Below, piece by piece: positions 35,121-44,511 of a stretch of DNA of 63,149 nucleotides. A program made the position numbers and the translations under genes. Below the pieces are notes generated by a model, which did not search any database, had not been told where the DNA came from, and saw only the letters and a program-made list of their open reading frames with translations. Within the stretch, counting starts at the first letter, position 1. Every line of letters starts with the position of its first letter. Source of the DNA: Candidatus Kapaibacterium sp. (GTDB lineage Bacteria > Bacteroidota > Ignavibacteria > Kapaibacteriales > UBA2268); NCBI GenBank assembly GCA_026390695.1, contig JAPLFL010000039.1:1-63149 (forward strand), written 5' to 3'.

Positions 35121-37667
35121 ATGGCTAAACAAAAACAGTTTGAACGCGGAGTTTCAGCAATCCACAATCTGACATTAGACCATCTGAACAGACAGATACC
35201 ACCTGAAGCACATACTGCAATGTATAATTTTCATAAGTATTGGTCGCGTAAAACCTGGAACGTAGTTGGTAAGTATATTGAGAATTATTGCCCAAAAGGA
35301 GGCATTGTTTATGATCCGTTCGGTGGAAGTGGAATAACGGCTATGGAAGCCCTTAAATCCGGTAGAAAGGTGATTATTTCAGATTTAAATCCTATTGCAA
35401 TTGAGATAACAAGATTAACAATCAAACTTGTCAACTTACTTAAATTAAATGAAGCTTATCTAAGGATCGAGGAGTTGGTTAAGGATAAAATAAATGATCT
35501 TTATAAAACTCAGTGCAGAAAATGTAAAAATGAATTCCCTTTTGATGTAGCTATTTGGTTAAATGGAAAAATTTCTGAGGTACGCTACTATAAATGTCCA
35601 GCTTGCGGTGATCAGCAGAAATCTTCAAATCCGGCTTTAGGCTTTGATTTTAAGCAAATTGATATTATCAGTAAAACTGAAATAAAGCAATGGTATCCTA
35701 AAAATAGATTATATCATGTAACAGGGAAACCTTTCATGAAAAAAGAACATTATGAGTCAGTTGATGAACTTTTTACAAAAAGAAATTTATTAGCATTAGC
35801 AATTTTAATGGAGGCTATCGAAACTGAAAAAAATAAGGATTTAAGAGATTTTTTAAAAATAGGCTTTAGTTCTATGATTCACTTATGTTCTTCAATGACT
35901 CCCGTCCGACCAACAAGACCAATGAGCTCTGCCTGGACTCAACACAGTTATTGGAGCGCAAATGAATTTATGGAACAAAATGTGTGGGAAAAATTTGAAA
36001 GTGCGATCATTGGTAAGCAAGGATTGATAAAAGCTAAGGAAGAGGCTAACAAGTATTATGAAAATATACAATTCGCACGTAAATTCGAAGATGTGATTGA
36101 AGGAGATGCTGATGTATTTATATATCATGGCGACTGTCTTGAATTAATGAATAAAATCTATAAAAAATATGGTGATGATGGTTGTATTGACTATATTTTT
36201 ACTGATCCACCTTATGATTCTTCTATTCAGTATGGTGAATTGTCATTTATGTGGGTAGCTTGGTTGAAATTGGATAACAAATATTTGGAAAATGTGGATA
36301 GTAAAGAAATTATTCATAATGAAAAACAGAATAAAGACTTTACTGTTTATACAGCTCTTTTACAAAACAGTTTCAGAAGCATGTTCAATTTATTGAAAGA
36401 TAACCACTTTCTAACTATGACTTTCCATAATCCTACTTTTAAAGTTAGAAATTCTACTATTAGAACCGGAGTATTAGCTGGTTTTGAATTACAAAAAATA
36501 CATCATCAGGATTTAGCACACGCTTCTCCCAAATCGCTTCTACAGCCATTTGGGTCTGCTCAGGGCGATTTCTATCTTAGATTTCATAAGCCTGATTTTG
36601 GTAAAAAAGGTTTTAAACCCGAATTAATAGACGAATTACGTTTTGAAAAAATTGTTATTGAAACAACTACAAAAATTCTTGCAGAAAGAGGAGAGCCAAC
36701 ACCTTATACGATTATAATAAACGCTATTGATCCTGAACTTACTAAACAAGGGTATTTTTCGGAGCTTGATACAGGTTTGGATTCCGAAGCTGTTTTAAAA
36801 AAGCACCTTAATGATGAGTTTTGCCTTGTCGAAGGAAAACTCGGAGCTAGTACCGGAAAGCTTTGGTGGTTTCAAAAACCGAATATGGTACCTCATTTAG
36901 AAAAAATTCCGCTATCTGAGCGAGTTGAACAAACTGTTTTAAGGCAATTGCAGTCCAAAGGAAAGGTCACTTTTACAGATATCTGGGAAGCTGTCAGTAT
37001 AGCATTTCCTAATTCACTAACCTCGGATCAGTCGAATATTAAAAATACTCTCGAAGATTATGCTCGTCCTGTTTCGGAAGGTATATGGATGATAAAATCA
37101 AATTTCATTCCAGGTACAGTTGAGAAGGAGCATACAACAATCATGGCTATGATAGCTGAAATTGGTAAGATTAAAGGGTTTAAAATTTATATCGGTAAAG
37201 TCGAACAAACTCATAAGATAGATTCAAAATTAGTAAATAAAGAATTTTTGAAAGATTATATGGATTATCCTAATTTATTCCATATTAAAAATTCTAAAAA
37301 TATAGATGTGGTTGATGATATTGATGTTCTATGGATTAAAGATGATAAAATTGAATTTGTATTTGAAGTGGAATCTACAACTTCAATGACAAGTGCCTTA
37401 CAGAGAGGTTCGAATATTGATGCAATGGTACCCAAAATTATGCTGTTCCCTTCCGATAGATTTAAGCAATTTGAAAGAAAAATGAAAACTCCGATGTTTT
37501 TTGAAAGGTATTATAGTGATAATTGGAAGTTTGTTATATTTGAAGAACTTTATAAAGCATGGAACAAGAAGAGAATTGAATTAATTTTGGATGAAATAAT
37601 AAATATTGGTGTAATTCCATCAGTTAAAAGAAATGGGAATGAAAATCAGTTAACTTTAGATTACTAA
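35121..37667 (+). CDS. Large DNA methyltransferase with Zn-ribbon and nuclease-like C-terminus
   Basis: An 848-residue protein. SAM-binding motif I is DPFGGSG (65-71). A four-Cys zinc ribbon (C132, C135, C159, C162) and a long recognition-type insert follow, then catalytic motif IV DPPY (362-365), so it is an N6-adenine or N4-cytosine amino-methyltransferase. It resembles the 'adenine-specific methylase with Zn ribbon' group. Residues about 615-675 look like a winged helix. Near the end, Asp735 (DIDVLW) and Glu749-Val-Glu751 (FVFEVES) follow the D-x13-ExE pattern of PD-(D/E)xK endonucleases. If real, this is a combined methylation/restriction or modification-sensing protein. The start ATG lies 2 bases after the RadC-N gene. 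Confidence 0.8.
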   Translation: MAKQKQFERGVSAIHNLTLDHLNRQIPPEAHTAMYNFHKYWSRKTWNVVGKYIENYCPKGGIVYDPFGGSGITAMEALKSGRKVIISDLNPIAIEITRLTIKLVNLLKLNEAYLRIEELVKDKINDLYKTQCRKCKNEFPFDVAIWLNGKISEVRYYKCPACGDQQKSSNPALGFDFKQIDIISKTEIKQWYPKNRLYHVTGKPFMKKEHYESVDELFTKRNLLALAILMEAIETEKNKDLRDFLKIGFSSMIHLCSSMTPVRPTRPMSSAWTQHSYWSANEFMEQNVWEKFESAIIGKQGLIKAKEEANKYYENIQFARKFEDVIEGDADVFIYHGDCLELMNKIYKKYGDDGCIDYIFTDPPYDSSIQYGELSFMWVAWLKLDNKYLENVDSKEIIHNEKQNKDFTVYTALLQNSFRSMFNLLKDNHFLTMTFHNPTFKVRNSTIRTGVLAGFELQKIHHQDLAHASPKSLLQPFGSAQGDFYLRFHKPDFGKKGFKPELIDELRFEKIVIETTTKILAERGEPTPYTIIINAIDPELTKQGYFSELDTGLDSEAVLKKHLNDEFCLVEGKLGASTGKLWWFQKPNMVPHLEKIPLSERVEQTVLRQLQSKGKVTFTDIWEAVSIAFPNSLTSDQSNIKNTLEDYARPVSEGIWMIKSNFIPGTVEKEHTTIMAMIAEIGKIKGFKIYIGKVEQTHKIDSKLVNKEFLKDYMDYPNLFHIKNSKNIDVVDDIDVLWIKDDKIEFVFEVESTTSMTSALQRGSNIDAMVPKIMLFPSDRFKQFERKMKTPMFFERYYSDNWKFVIFEELYKAWNKKRIELILDEIINIGVIPSVKRNGNENQLTLDY

Positions 37668-37678
37668 TTTTTTTAAGC

Positions 37679-38596
37679 ATGCGAACCGAACTCTACATCC
37701 CGCTCTTCGTCTTTGGATTGACGCTGATGTACTTCATAGTTGTTGCGATGCTTCTTTTATCAAAAGATAATCGCTGGCTTAGCGAAAAGAAAATGAAATT
37801 AATCGGATTGATTCTGATGTTCAATGGATTGGCTACTATGGCAAAAGGACAAGGAGAATCTATGCCGCTCTACGGGCCGGTTGAGCCTCCGAAACATTTT
37901 TTGACTGGGGTTAATCTGGAGGGAGAATTCGCTTCTGGGATATTAGATAAAGACTTTTCTACAATTCCAAAGATCAAAGATGCTAAAGTTTATGCGGCTG
38001 GCTATGCTTTAGGAGGTATTTTATATTATTCAATTGGAGATTTTAAAGAATCAAATCACTCTATTTCACTTAGTGCATGTTTTTCAAAAAATTATTATTC
38101 ATTTGAGTATATTCCAAGTGACACAACTCATAACTCTGCATTATTAGCAGGTGATTTAAATGAAAAAAATTTATTTAAATATTTTTACAAAAATACAATT
38201 GGGGCTATAAGGTTTGAAACAGATTATCACTTGAAATTAATTGAATTTAAACATAGTGGCCCATCAATTAGTATTGGTACAGGTATTAATATAATTCTCG
38301 GGCAGCAAGAAGCCTTTAAACTATCTATTAACTCTCCAAATGTAAAATACCGAAATGATTTAATAAATGATTCTTTTATTGACAACAGAAAAAGTTTAGT
38401 TTTAAATAGTATCGAGCCTTTTCCTTTTGATACTTATGCTATATATCTTAAAGCAGGTGTTGAATATGAATTTCAGATAAATAAAATTATTAAATTTATT
38501 CCTTCAATTTCCTTTAATCGCTATCTGTCAGGTAGGAATCCGTTATCCGACTGGAACGTCAATTCTTATAAAGTGAGTTTTACAATCCTTTTTTAA
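37679..38596 (+). CDS. Outer-membrane beta-barrel-like protein with unusual N-terminus
   Basis: The frame gives 305 residues. Residues 60-305 are alternating beta strands with aromatic ends, finishing ...YKVSFTILF, as in small outer-membrane barrels of Bacteroidota. The N-terminus is odd: residues 1-38 form a membrane helix (LFVFGLTLMYFIVVAMLLL) with basic flank. A second start at ATG 37793 (Met39) begins a normal-looking signal peptide (MKLIGLILMFNGLATMAKG). The first about 110 bases are also clearly richer in G+C than the rest. The true protein may be 267 residues from 37793. A related barrel gene follows 13 bases later. Function unknown. Confidence 0.58.
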   Translation: MRTELYIPLFVFGLTLMYFIVVAMLLLSKDNRWLSEKKMKLIGLILMFNGLATMAKGQGESMPLYGPVEPPKHFLTGVNLEGEFASGILDKDFSTIPKIKDAKVYAAGYALGGILYYSIGDFKESNHSISLSACFSKNYYSFEYIPSDTTHNSALLAGDLNEKNLFKYFYKNTIGAIRFETDYHLKLIEFKHSGPSISIGTGINIILGQQEAFKLSINSPNVKYRNDLINDSFIDNRKSLVLNSIEPFPFDTYAIYLKAGVEYEFQINKIIKFIPSISFNRYLSGRNPLSDWNVNSYKVSFTILF

Positions 38597-38609
38597 AATC
38601 ATTATTAAA

Positions 38610-39518
38610 ATGAATATTAAATTATATACTCTAAAAACTGTAACGGCATTGATCTTTATTTGCAATCTATCTTATAAATCATTTAGTCAAAACATCTCAT
38701 GGGACAGCTTTTTAATAAGAAATGACACCTTCCATTTATTCATAGATACTTCCAAAATGGCCAAGGATACAGTCCGAAAGCCAAGAAAGCTAACTATTTA
38801 TTGTGGGGCTTTTCTAAGTATGGATATTACCAAAGGAACAATTTCATATTTTAACGCAGTAGCTCCAGATATTAAACCAACTACAACTCAAGGCAGTGGC
38901 TTCTCATGCGGACTTGCGTATTTGTATCCTATCGGAGATTCATTACTTACAAGACATTCGATTGCAATTAATTTATTACTTTCCAGAACTACATTAACAT
39001 TTAATAGCCCTTCTAAAAATACTAATCAATATTCGGATTATTTAACTGCTATTCCGACCGATCCGAATCAAATTCAATATTGTTATTCGAATGACCTCAG
39101 TATGTTTAAATTTGAATCTTTATTTAATTTAAAACCCTTTAATTTCGCGCACGGTGGCCCTGAAATAATGTTCGGGCCATGTGCAGTATTTTCCTTTCTG
39201 AATAATACTCGCGAAACCTTAAAAATCAATCCGTCTAATACTTCAAATATCCGATTCACGAAGGGTATGTATTCTTTTTCGTCGATTGAAGATAATGGAA
39301 AAACTATGATTGTTCGAAATAGTACATTGCCTGGATCTGAGAATTTAAAGGTATATTTAAAAATAGGATTAAACTATGAAATCCGGATAATCAAAAACAC
39401 TTTTATATTTCCTTATATAAGCTACAATCATGATCTTTACAGTAATTCGCTTTATAATAATGACATGGTAAATCATAATTACAGTTTTGGGATTTCTATT
39501 GTGACTAAGATAAATTAA
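38610..39518 (+). CDS. Outer-membrane beta-barrel-like protein, relative of the preceding gene
   Basis: A 302-residue exported protein (signal peptide about 1-27, cut near SFSQ) with the same overall plan as its neighbour: alternating beta strands, 'GPEIMFGPCAVFSFLNN', 'LKVYLKIGLNYEIRI' and a final aromatic strand (YSFGISIVTKIN). Comparable segments are seen in the preceding protein (GPSISIGTGINIILGQQ, AIYLKAGVEYEFQI), so a tandem duplication is likely. No function can be given. Its stop overlaps that of the convergent rnhB gene by 4 bases. Confidence 0.65.
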   Translation: MNIKLYTLKTVTALIFICNLSYKSFSQNISWDSFLIRNDTFHLFIDTSKMAKDTVRKPRKLTIYCGAFLSMDITKGTISYFNAVAPDIKPTTTQGSGFSCGLAYLYPIGDSLLTRHSIAINLLLSRTTLTFNSPSKNTNQYSDYLTAIPTDPNQIQYCYSNDLSMFKFESLFNLKPFNFAHGGPEIMFGPCAVFSFLNNTRETLKINPSNTSNIRFTKGMYSFSSIEDNGKTMIVRNSTLPGSENLKVYLKIGLNYEIRIIKNTFIFPYISYNHDLYSNSLYNNDMVNHNYSFGISIVTKIN

Positions 39519-40168
39519 ATAAATAACTTGAAATTGGATAATCCCGTTTTACAAAGAACTGTTCTGACAAATTTCTCGCGGTGCACATCGCAAACTCCAA
39601 ATTTCCTTAGTGCTTCTATATGTACCGGAACGCCATAGCCCTTATTTTGCTTGAAATTATATTCAGGAAATCGAACATCAGCATCATTAATCATGAATCT
39701 GTCACGTGTTACTTTAGCAAGGATAGAAGCTGCTGCTATGCTGTATCTTTTCGAGTCACCTTTGATAATTGTTTGGTAATTTATACCATTGGATTTGAAG
39801 CGATTTCCGTCGATTAATAATAAATCAATTTTACATTTCAAGCCTGTTATTGCTCCATGCATTGCTTCCATTGTGGCTTCAAGAATATTTATCCGATCAA
39901 TCCTTTTATTGTCCATCAAACAAATTGAATGAAAAAGTGAATGTTCGACTATAAAATCGAAGATGAGTTCTCGCTTTTCTGCACTCAGAGCCTTGGAATC
40001 AAAAATACCCGAATGAGTATAATCATCAGGTTTTAAAATTACCGCTGCTGCACAAACCGGGCCTGCGAGAGCACCACGTCCGGCTTCATCAACTCCTGCA
40101 AAGATGATATTTTTATCCCAGAGATTTTTTTCAGGGCTTGGGTCGATAATTTTTGTGGAGCTTTTCAC
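39515..40168 (-). CDS. rnhB: Ribonuclease HII
   Basis: Cytoplasmic endonuclease that nicks RNA in RNA-DNA hybrids and removes misincorporated ribonucleotides. The 217-residue protein has the family's four acidic residues: Asp27-Glu28 in FAGVDEAGRGALAGPV, Asp120 in LLIDGNRF and Asp156 in ILAKVTRDR. The GRG motif after DEA and Tyr in the C-terminal YGVPVHIEALRKFGVCDVHR are also typical of RNase HII. It is the last gene of a minus-strand operon pyrG - FKBP - GlmU-like - rnhB with gaps of 6-14 bases. Confidence 0.94.
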   Translation of the reverse strand: MKSSTKIIDPSPEKNLWDKNIIFAGVDEAGRGALAGPVCAAAVILKPDDYTHSGIFDSKALSAEKRELIFDFIVEHSLFHSICLMDNKRIDRINILEATMEAMHGAITGLKCKIDLLLIDGNRFKSNGINYQTIIKGDSKRYSIAAASILAKVTRDRFMINDADVRFPEYNFKQNKGYGVPVHIEALRKFGVCDVHREKFVRTVLCKTGLSNFKLFI

Positions 40169-40179
40169 TCTGTCTCAAA

Positions 40180-41439
40180 CTACTTTTTAACTTTTTCGTA
40201 TTCATCGGAAATCAAGACTCTTTCCTCGGCAGTTAGGCTTCTATTGCGTCTTGCCATAACAATTTCCGCAACTTCCACGGCTTTGGAAACTTTATAAGTC
40301 AATGAATCTTTTTTTCCACCCCAGGCAAAAGATTGAATATAGTTAGGGAAAGTGTTATCCGAGACTAATATTCCGAAAATACCGGCTACAGTGCCGGTTG
40401 TGAAGGATGAATTAATTGCACTTTTAGTATGATCGCCACACATTAGTCCAACAAACTGTCGCCCTGAGTCAACTTCTTTGTCAGGTAACCGAAGTTTAAT
40501 ATTTGCATAAGTATTTTTTAAATCAGAAGTATTTGTATCAGCACCGAGATTTACCCATTCGCAAATATATGAATGTCCCAAAAAGCCCTCGTGCTGCTTG
40601 TTGGAGTATGACTGTATAATTGAATTTTCTACTTCACCACCAACTTTGCAAAATTCACCGAAAGAATTATTTTCATAAATTTTTGCCCCGATTTTAATTA
40701 TCGTATTATCACCGATGAAACATGGTCCAATAATGGTTGCATGAGACATTATTTGAACATTATTCCCGATAATAATCGGCCCTGATTCTGCATCAAGAAC
40801 AACAGTTGGCATTATTTTTACATTGTCACCAACAAGAATCTGAGATTTATTTATCAAGTGAATTCCATCATGTTTCTGATGCTCTATTGGTTTCATTGTA
40901 GCTTTCAATAAAATGTAATCATCTCGGATACCATGGCCTACATGACTTAGGGCATCCCATAAATAATTAATTTTATCAAATACACTACATTCAAAACGAG
41001 TTGCATCCTGATAGAAGTCACTGTTAAAATCTGTCAGATACGCGGCTGATGGATCAAAATCGGCAATATCACTTAAATAAGAGGCAAAAACAAACCCATC
41101 GGTACTAAAAAGTAGTTTATTCGGATGTTCAATTGATGGATTATTAATTATCTCCAGAATATCCGACCAAACAGAGCTTTTGGGAATTATTGATGCATTG
41201 TAAATGATGGTACCACCTTTTTGCAGGCTTTGTTCGGAATAATGAAATCGCGTTTTAAAAGAGGCAAGATGAGGTTTCCTTCCTCTGAAATTCATTATTG
41301 CTTCAGGAAATTGATGTTGAATTTTTTCAAATAAACGAAAAGCGCCGCACCTGATCTCCCATAAACAGTGAAGAACAGAAAAAGGATAATAATTCTCAAT
41401 ATCCCATGATTCGAAAAGAAAAATATTATTTATAGGCAT
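40180..41439 (-). CDS. GlmU-like sugar-nucleotidyl/acyl-transferase family protein
   Basis: A 419-residue protein of the Bacteroidota 'GlmU family' type. An N-terminal part (about 1-190, IFLFESWDIENYYPFSVLHCLWEIRCGAFRLFEKI) is distantly like nucleotidyltransferases. The C-terminal left-handed beta-helix (about 195-345) has hexapeptide-like turns (VVLDAESGPIIIGNNVQIMSHATIIGPCFIGDNTIIKIGAKIY). NLGADTNTSDLKNTY (about 300) corresponds to the acetyltransferase active-site region of GlmU. The classical GlmU pyrophosphorylase motif is not evident, so substrate is unsure; a role in UDP-GlcNAc or other nucleotide-sugar supply is likely. Operon with rnhB (11-base gap) and FKBP (6-base gap). Confidence 0.72.
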   Translation of the reverse strand: MPINNIFLFESWDIENYYPFSVLHCLWEIRCGAFRLFEKIQHQFPEAIMNFRGRKPHLASFKTRFHYSEQSLQKGGTIIYNASIIPKSSVWSDILEIINNPSIEHPNKLLFSTDGFVFASYLSDIADFDPSAAYLTDFNSDFYQDATRFECSVFDKINYLWDALSHVGHGIRDDYILLKATMKPIEHQKHDGIHLINKSQILVGDNVKIMPTVVLDAESGPIIIGNNVQIMSHATIIGPCFIGDNTIIKIGAKIYENNSFGEFCKVGGEVENSIIQSYSNKQHEGFLGHSYICEWVNLGADTNTSDLKNTYANIKLRLPDKEVDSGRQFVGLMCGDHTKSAINSSFTTGTVAGIFGILVSDNTFPNYIQSFAWGGKKDSLTYKVSKAVEVAEIVMARRNRSLTAEERVLISDEYEKVKK

Positions 41440-41445
41440 TTATCT

Positions 41446-41889
41446 TTATTCCTGTGAAAGAACTTCAATTTCAAAAATCAGAATAGAATATGGAGGTATC
41501 TTTTCTTTATCCTTAGCACCATAGCCAATATCGGGATGGATCACTAAAATCTTTTTCCCTCCGACTCTGATTGTGGTTAAAGCTTCATTAAATCCCTTAA
41601 TGAAATTGAGATCACCATAGACAAACTCCAGTGGCTGATTACGGTCAACAGAGCTATCAAATATTTTACCATTCTCAAGTTTGCCGTGATAATGAAGTTT
41701 AACCTTCTTGCCTCTGATAAGATAATCGCCGGTTCCTTCTTTAATATCTTTGAAATACAGTCCTGAAGAGGTTTTAGTGAAGCCAGGATACTTTGATTCA
41801 TCAATAACTACGTCAACTTTTTTTGCACTACTGCATCCAAAAACGAGCATTGACAGCCACAATAGAGAAAAAAAACAAATATACTTCAT
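41446..41889 (-). CDS. FKBP-type peptidyl-prolyl isomerase lipoprotein
   Basis: A 147-residue envelope foldase. The lipobox VFGC gives lipidation at Cys19. The FKBP domain fills about 45-147: KVKLHYHGKLENGKIFDSS (binding-pocket Tyr and Asp), PLEFVYGD, IKGFNEALTTIRVGGKKILVIHPDIGYG and IPPYSILIFEIEVL, all in the usual order. It should catalyse cis-trans isomerisation of Xaa-Pro bonds in exported proteins. The gene lies between pyrG and the GlmU-like gene in one minus-strand operon; no functional link with these is obvious. Confidence 0.9.
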   Translation of the reverse strand: MKYICFFSLLWLSMLVFGCSSAKKVDVVIDESKYPGFTKTSSGLYFKDIKEGTGDYLIRGKKVKLHYHGKLENGKIFDSSVDRNQPLEFVYGDLNFIKGFNEALTTIRVGGKKILVIHPDIGYGAKDKEKIPPYSILIFEIEVLSQE

Positions 41890-41903
41890 TTCAAGTCCTT
41901 TAA

Positions 41904-43556
41904 TTAATCAATAGCTTCTTTGATTTTTTTTATTTTCAGTGAATTTTTAATAAAGCTGATAAACAGAGGATGTCCGTCAACAGCTCTTGATTGTAATTCA
42001 GGATGGAACTGACTTCCAATAAACCATGGATGATTTGGTAATTCAATTATTTCGACCAATGCCCCATCTGGAGAAAGCCCGCTCATTATCATTCCATTTT
42101 TTTCGAGAATTTCCTTGAAATCATTATTGACTTCATAACGATGACGATGTCTTTCAGAAATATTTATTTCTTTATACGCTTTATAAGTCTGAGTATCAGG
42201 TTTCACATTACATGGATAAGCTCCCAGACGCATCGTCGCGCCTTTAGCTTTAATATTTCGTTGATCTTCCATAAGATCAATAACGTTTTCATCAGTAGTT
42301 TTATCAAATTCGGTTGAGTTTGCATTTTTTAATCCGCAGATATTTCTTGCAAACTCTATAACGGCGCACTGTAAGCCGAGACAAATACCAAAAAATGGGA
42401 TTTGATTTTCTCTGACGTATTTAATCGCAGTAATTTTTCCTTCAACTCCTCTTTTGTCAAAACCGGGTCCGACCAATATTCCATCAAGGTGTCCTATAGC
42501 GGCTTTAACCGAATCATCGTTTATTTCTTCGGAATTAACCATTTCAATATTTACCCTGCAATCATTAATTGATCCAGCATGGATAAAAGCCTCGATAATA
42601 CTTTTATAGGAGTCTTTTGATTTAGTGTATTTGCCCACCAGTCCTATGGTGATCTCATATTTTGGAACTTTAATTCTCTTAACAAATTTATTCCATGTTT
42701 CATTGTCTGGAATATTTTCCGGCATATTTAATTTTTTAAGAACAATCTTATCCAAATTATGTTTAGCATAATGGATAGGAACTTCATAGGTGGTAGTTTC
42801 CACGTCGATAGCTTCGATAACCGCATCCTCACTAACATTACAGAACAGAGCGATTTTTGCGCGTTCGAACTTTGGAATTTTCTGCTGGGTGCGACAAAGC
42901 AGAATATCAGGAATAATTCCATGCTCCATCAATTTTTTAACAGAATGCTGAGTAGGCTTGGTTTTGAGTTCGCCAGCAGATTCAATGTAAGGAACATAAG
43001 TTAATAAAATATTGATAACATTTGAATGACCCAATTCAAGATAAATCTGACGAGATGCTTCAAGAAATGGCAGTGATTCTATATCTCCGACGGTTCCGCC
43101 TATTTCTACCAATACGAAATCGAATTGTCCTTCGAAAACTCTGACTCGGCGCTTGATTTCATCGGTTATATGCGGAATTACCTGAACTGTTTTTCCAAGA
43201 TAATGACCATTTCTTTCTTTTGTTATTACCTCAAGATAAACCTGACCTGCAGTGGTATTGTTTTGTTTATTCAGAGATTGGTTCAGGTATCTTTCATAAT
43301 GACCAAGATCAAGATCTGTTTCTGCGCCATCGTTGGTAACAAAAACCTCACCATGTTGAAATGGACTCATAGTTCCGGGATCGACATTAATATAGGGGTC
43401 AAGTTTAATGATAGTAACGCTGTAGCCCCTGTGTTTGAGCAGTAAGCCAAGAGAAGCGGAGGAAATTCCCTTTCCGAGAGATGAAAGCACTCCACCGGTT
43501 ATAAAAATATACTTTGTTTGTTTTGCAGGATTTTTGACTTCTTGCATATTTTGCAT
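41904..43556 (-). CDS. pyrG: CTP synthase
   Basis: Makes CTP from UTP, ATP and glutamine in the cytoplasm. The 550-residue protein has the N-terminal synthetase domain (about 12-280) with FITGGVLSSLGKGISSASLG, KLDPYINVDPGTMSPFQHGEVFV and EIGGTVGDIESLPF. It has the C-terminal class I glutamine amidotransferase domain (about 300-550) with the catalytic Cys in GICLGLQCAVIE and the His/Glu in SQFHPELQSR. Length and motif order are standard. It is the first gene of a four-gene minus-strand operon. The cation-efflux gene upstream is 79 bases away. Confidence 0.96.
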   Translation of the reverse strand: MQNMQEVKNPAKQTKYIFITGGVLSSLGKGISSASLGLLLKHRGYSVTIIKLDPYINVDPGTMSPFQHGEVFVTNDGAETDLDLGHYERYLNQSLNKQNNTTAGQVYLEVITKERNGHYLGKTVQVIPHITDEIKRRVRVFEGQFDFVLVEIGGTVGDIESLPFLEASRQIYLELGHSNVINILLTYVPYIESAGELKTKPTQHSVKKLMEHGIIPDILLCRTQQKIPKFERAKIALFCNVSEDAVIEAIDVETTTYEVPIHYAKHNLDKIVLKKLNMPENIPDNETWNKFVKRIKVPKYEITIGLVGKYTKSKDSYKSIIEAFIHAGSINDCRVNIEMVNSEEINDDSVKAAIGHLDGILVGPGFDKRGVEGKITAIKYVRENQIPFFGICLGLQCAVIEFARNICGLKNANSTEFDKTTDENVIDLMEDQRNIKAKGATMRLGAYPCNVKPDTQTYKAYKEINISERHRHRYEVNNDFKEILEKNGMIMSGLSPDGALVEIIELPNHPWFIGSQFHPELQSRAVDGHPLFISFIKNSLKIKKIKEAID

Positions 43557-43635
43557 TATTATGAAATCTCAAGTTTGTAAAACTCAAACTAAAAAAAAAA
43601 CTCCAAACACAGAAATAAATATTAATATTAATTAT

Positions 43636-44511
43636 TTATATGTCAAGATCAGGTTCGGCATGTACATGGACTTCACATCGGGAAATTTGGCTTCTGATCC
43701 TGCTTTCAAGTTCATCACTTATATGGTGGGCAAATTCGAGAGTAGAATTCGGATGAAGATGAATACTTAGATCAACAAACGTATCAGCGCCAGAGGTGCG
43801 AATTTTAAGATCGTGATAGGTGCGTATGTCGGGAATTCCTTTGATTATATTACTGACAATAAGTATCAAGTCTTCACGGGATTTATCTAAAAGTACATCA
43901 ATGGATTTTTTACCAAGACGGAAACATACCGACAGTACTATCACTGCAACAAATAATGCAGAAATGGAATCTGCAATAAAGTATCCTGTCAAAGCCCCAA
44001 TCAGACCTATTAGAACGACTAAGGAACTTAAAATATCCGTTGAAAAATGAAGAGCATCAGCCTCTAAAGCCTGACTATTATATTTTTTAGCAACTCGCTT
44101 TAGTGCTATTGAGCGTCCTGCATCAATTATTATTGAAGCAATGACAACGATAAAACTCCAAATCGTTACTTTTATTTCTGTTTTTCCGCTTAGTAATCTA
44201 TATATTGCTTCTTGAACAATCCAAAAACAAGTAATAACTAACAATACAGTTTCAAATAATGCCGAAAGATTTTCTACCTTACCGTGTCCGTAATTATGAT
44301 CGCTATCGGCTGGCTTATCAGCTATTTTAACGGCAAAATACGTCATCAGAGCGGCTATTAAATCCAAGCCAGAGTGTAATGCTTCGGATAAAATTCCAAG
44401 AGAACCGGTAGTCATACCAACAATTATTTTTATTGCCGTTAGAAATACTGCTGCAAAGACAGAGCGAAGTGCAACTGTTTTTTTCTCTTGTAAGCCCTGA
44501 TTATTTTTCAT
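43636..44511 (-). CDS. Cation diffusion facilitator family metal efflux protein
   Basis: A 291-residue inner-membrane transporter, probably exporting Zn2+, Fe2+ or Mn2+ in exchange for protons. Membrane helices lie at about 15-35, 41-60, 80-100, 115-135, 155-175 and 180-195. The metal site is visible: helix II HSGLDLIAAL with its His and Asp, followed by HNYGHGKVENLSALFE, and helix V with ALHFSTDILSS and a further Asp. The cytoplasmic domain (about 205-291) has the expected fold pattern and His residues (DLSIHLHPNSTLEFAHHI, CEVHVHAEPD). A TTG-N18-TATCTTTG promoter lies upstream. Substrate metal is not decidable here. Confidence 0.92.
   Translation of the reverse strand: MKNNQGLQEKKTVALRSVFAAVFLTAIKIIVGMTTGSLGILSEALHSGLDLIAALMTYFAVKIADKPADSDHNYGHGKVENLSALFETVLLVITCFWIVQEAIYRLLSGKTEIKVTIWSFIVVIASIIIDAGRSIALKRVAKKYNSQALEADALHFSTDILSSLVVLIGLIGALTGYFIADSISALFVAVIVLSVCFRLGKKSIDVLLDKSREDLILIVSNIIKGIPDIRTYHDLKIRTSGADTFVDLSIHLHPNSTLEFAHHISDELESRIRSQISRCEVHVHAEPDLDI

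Noticed and set aside
35121-37667. A complete restriction-modification or DISARM/BREX operon
   Set aside because: Only the methyltransferase and RadC-N genes are present; there is no helicase, separate nuclease or other hallmark gene nearby, so no known system can be named.
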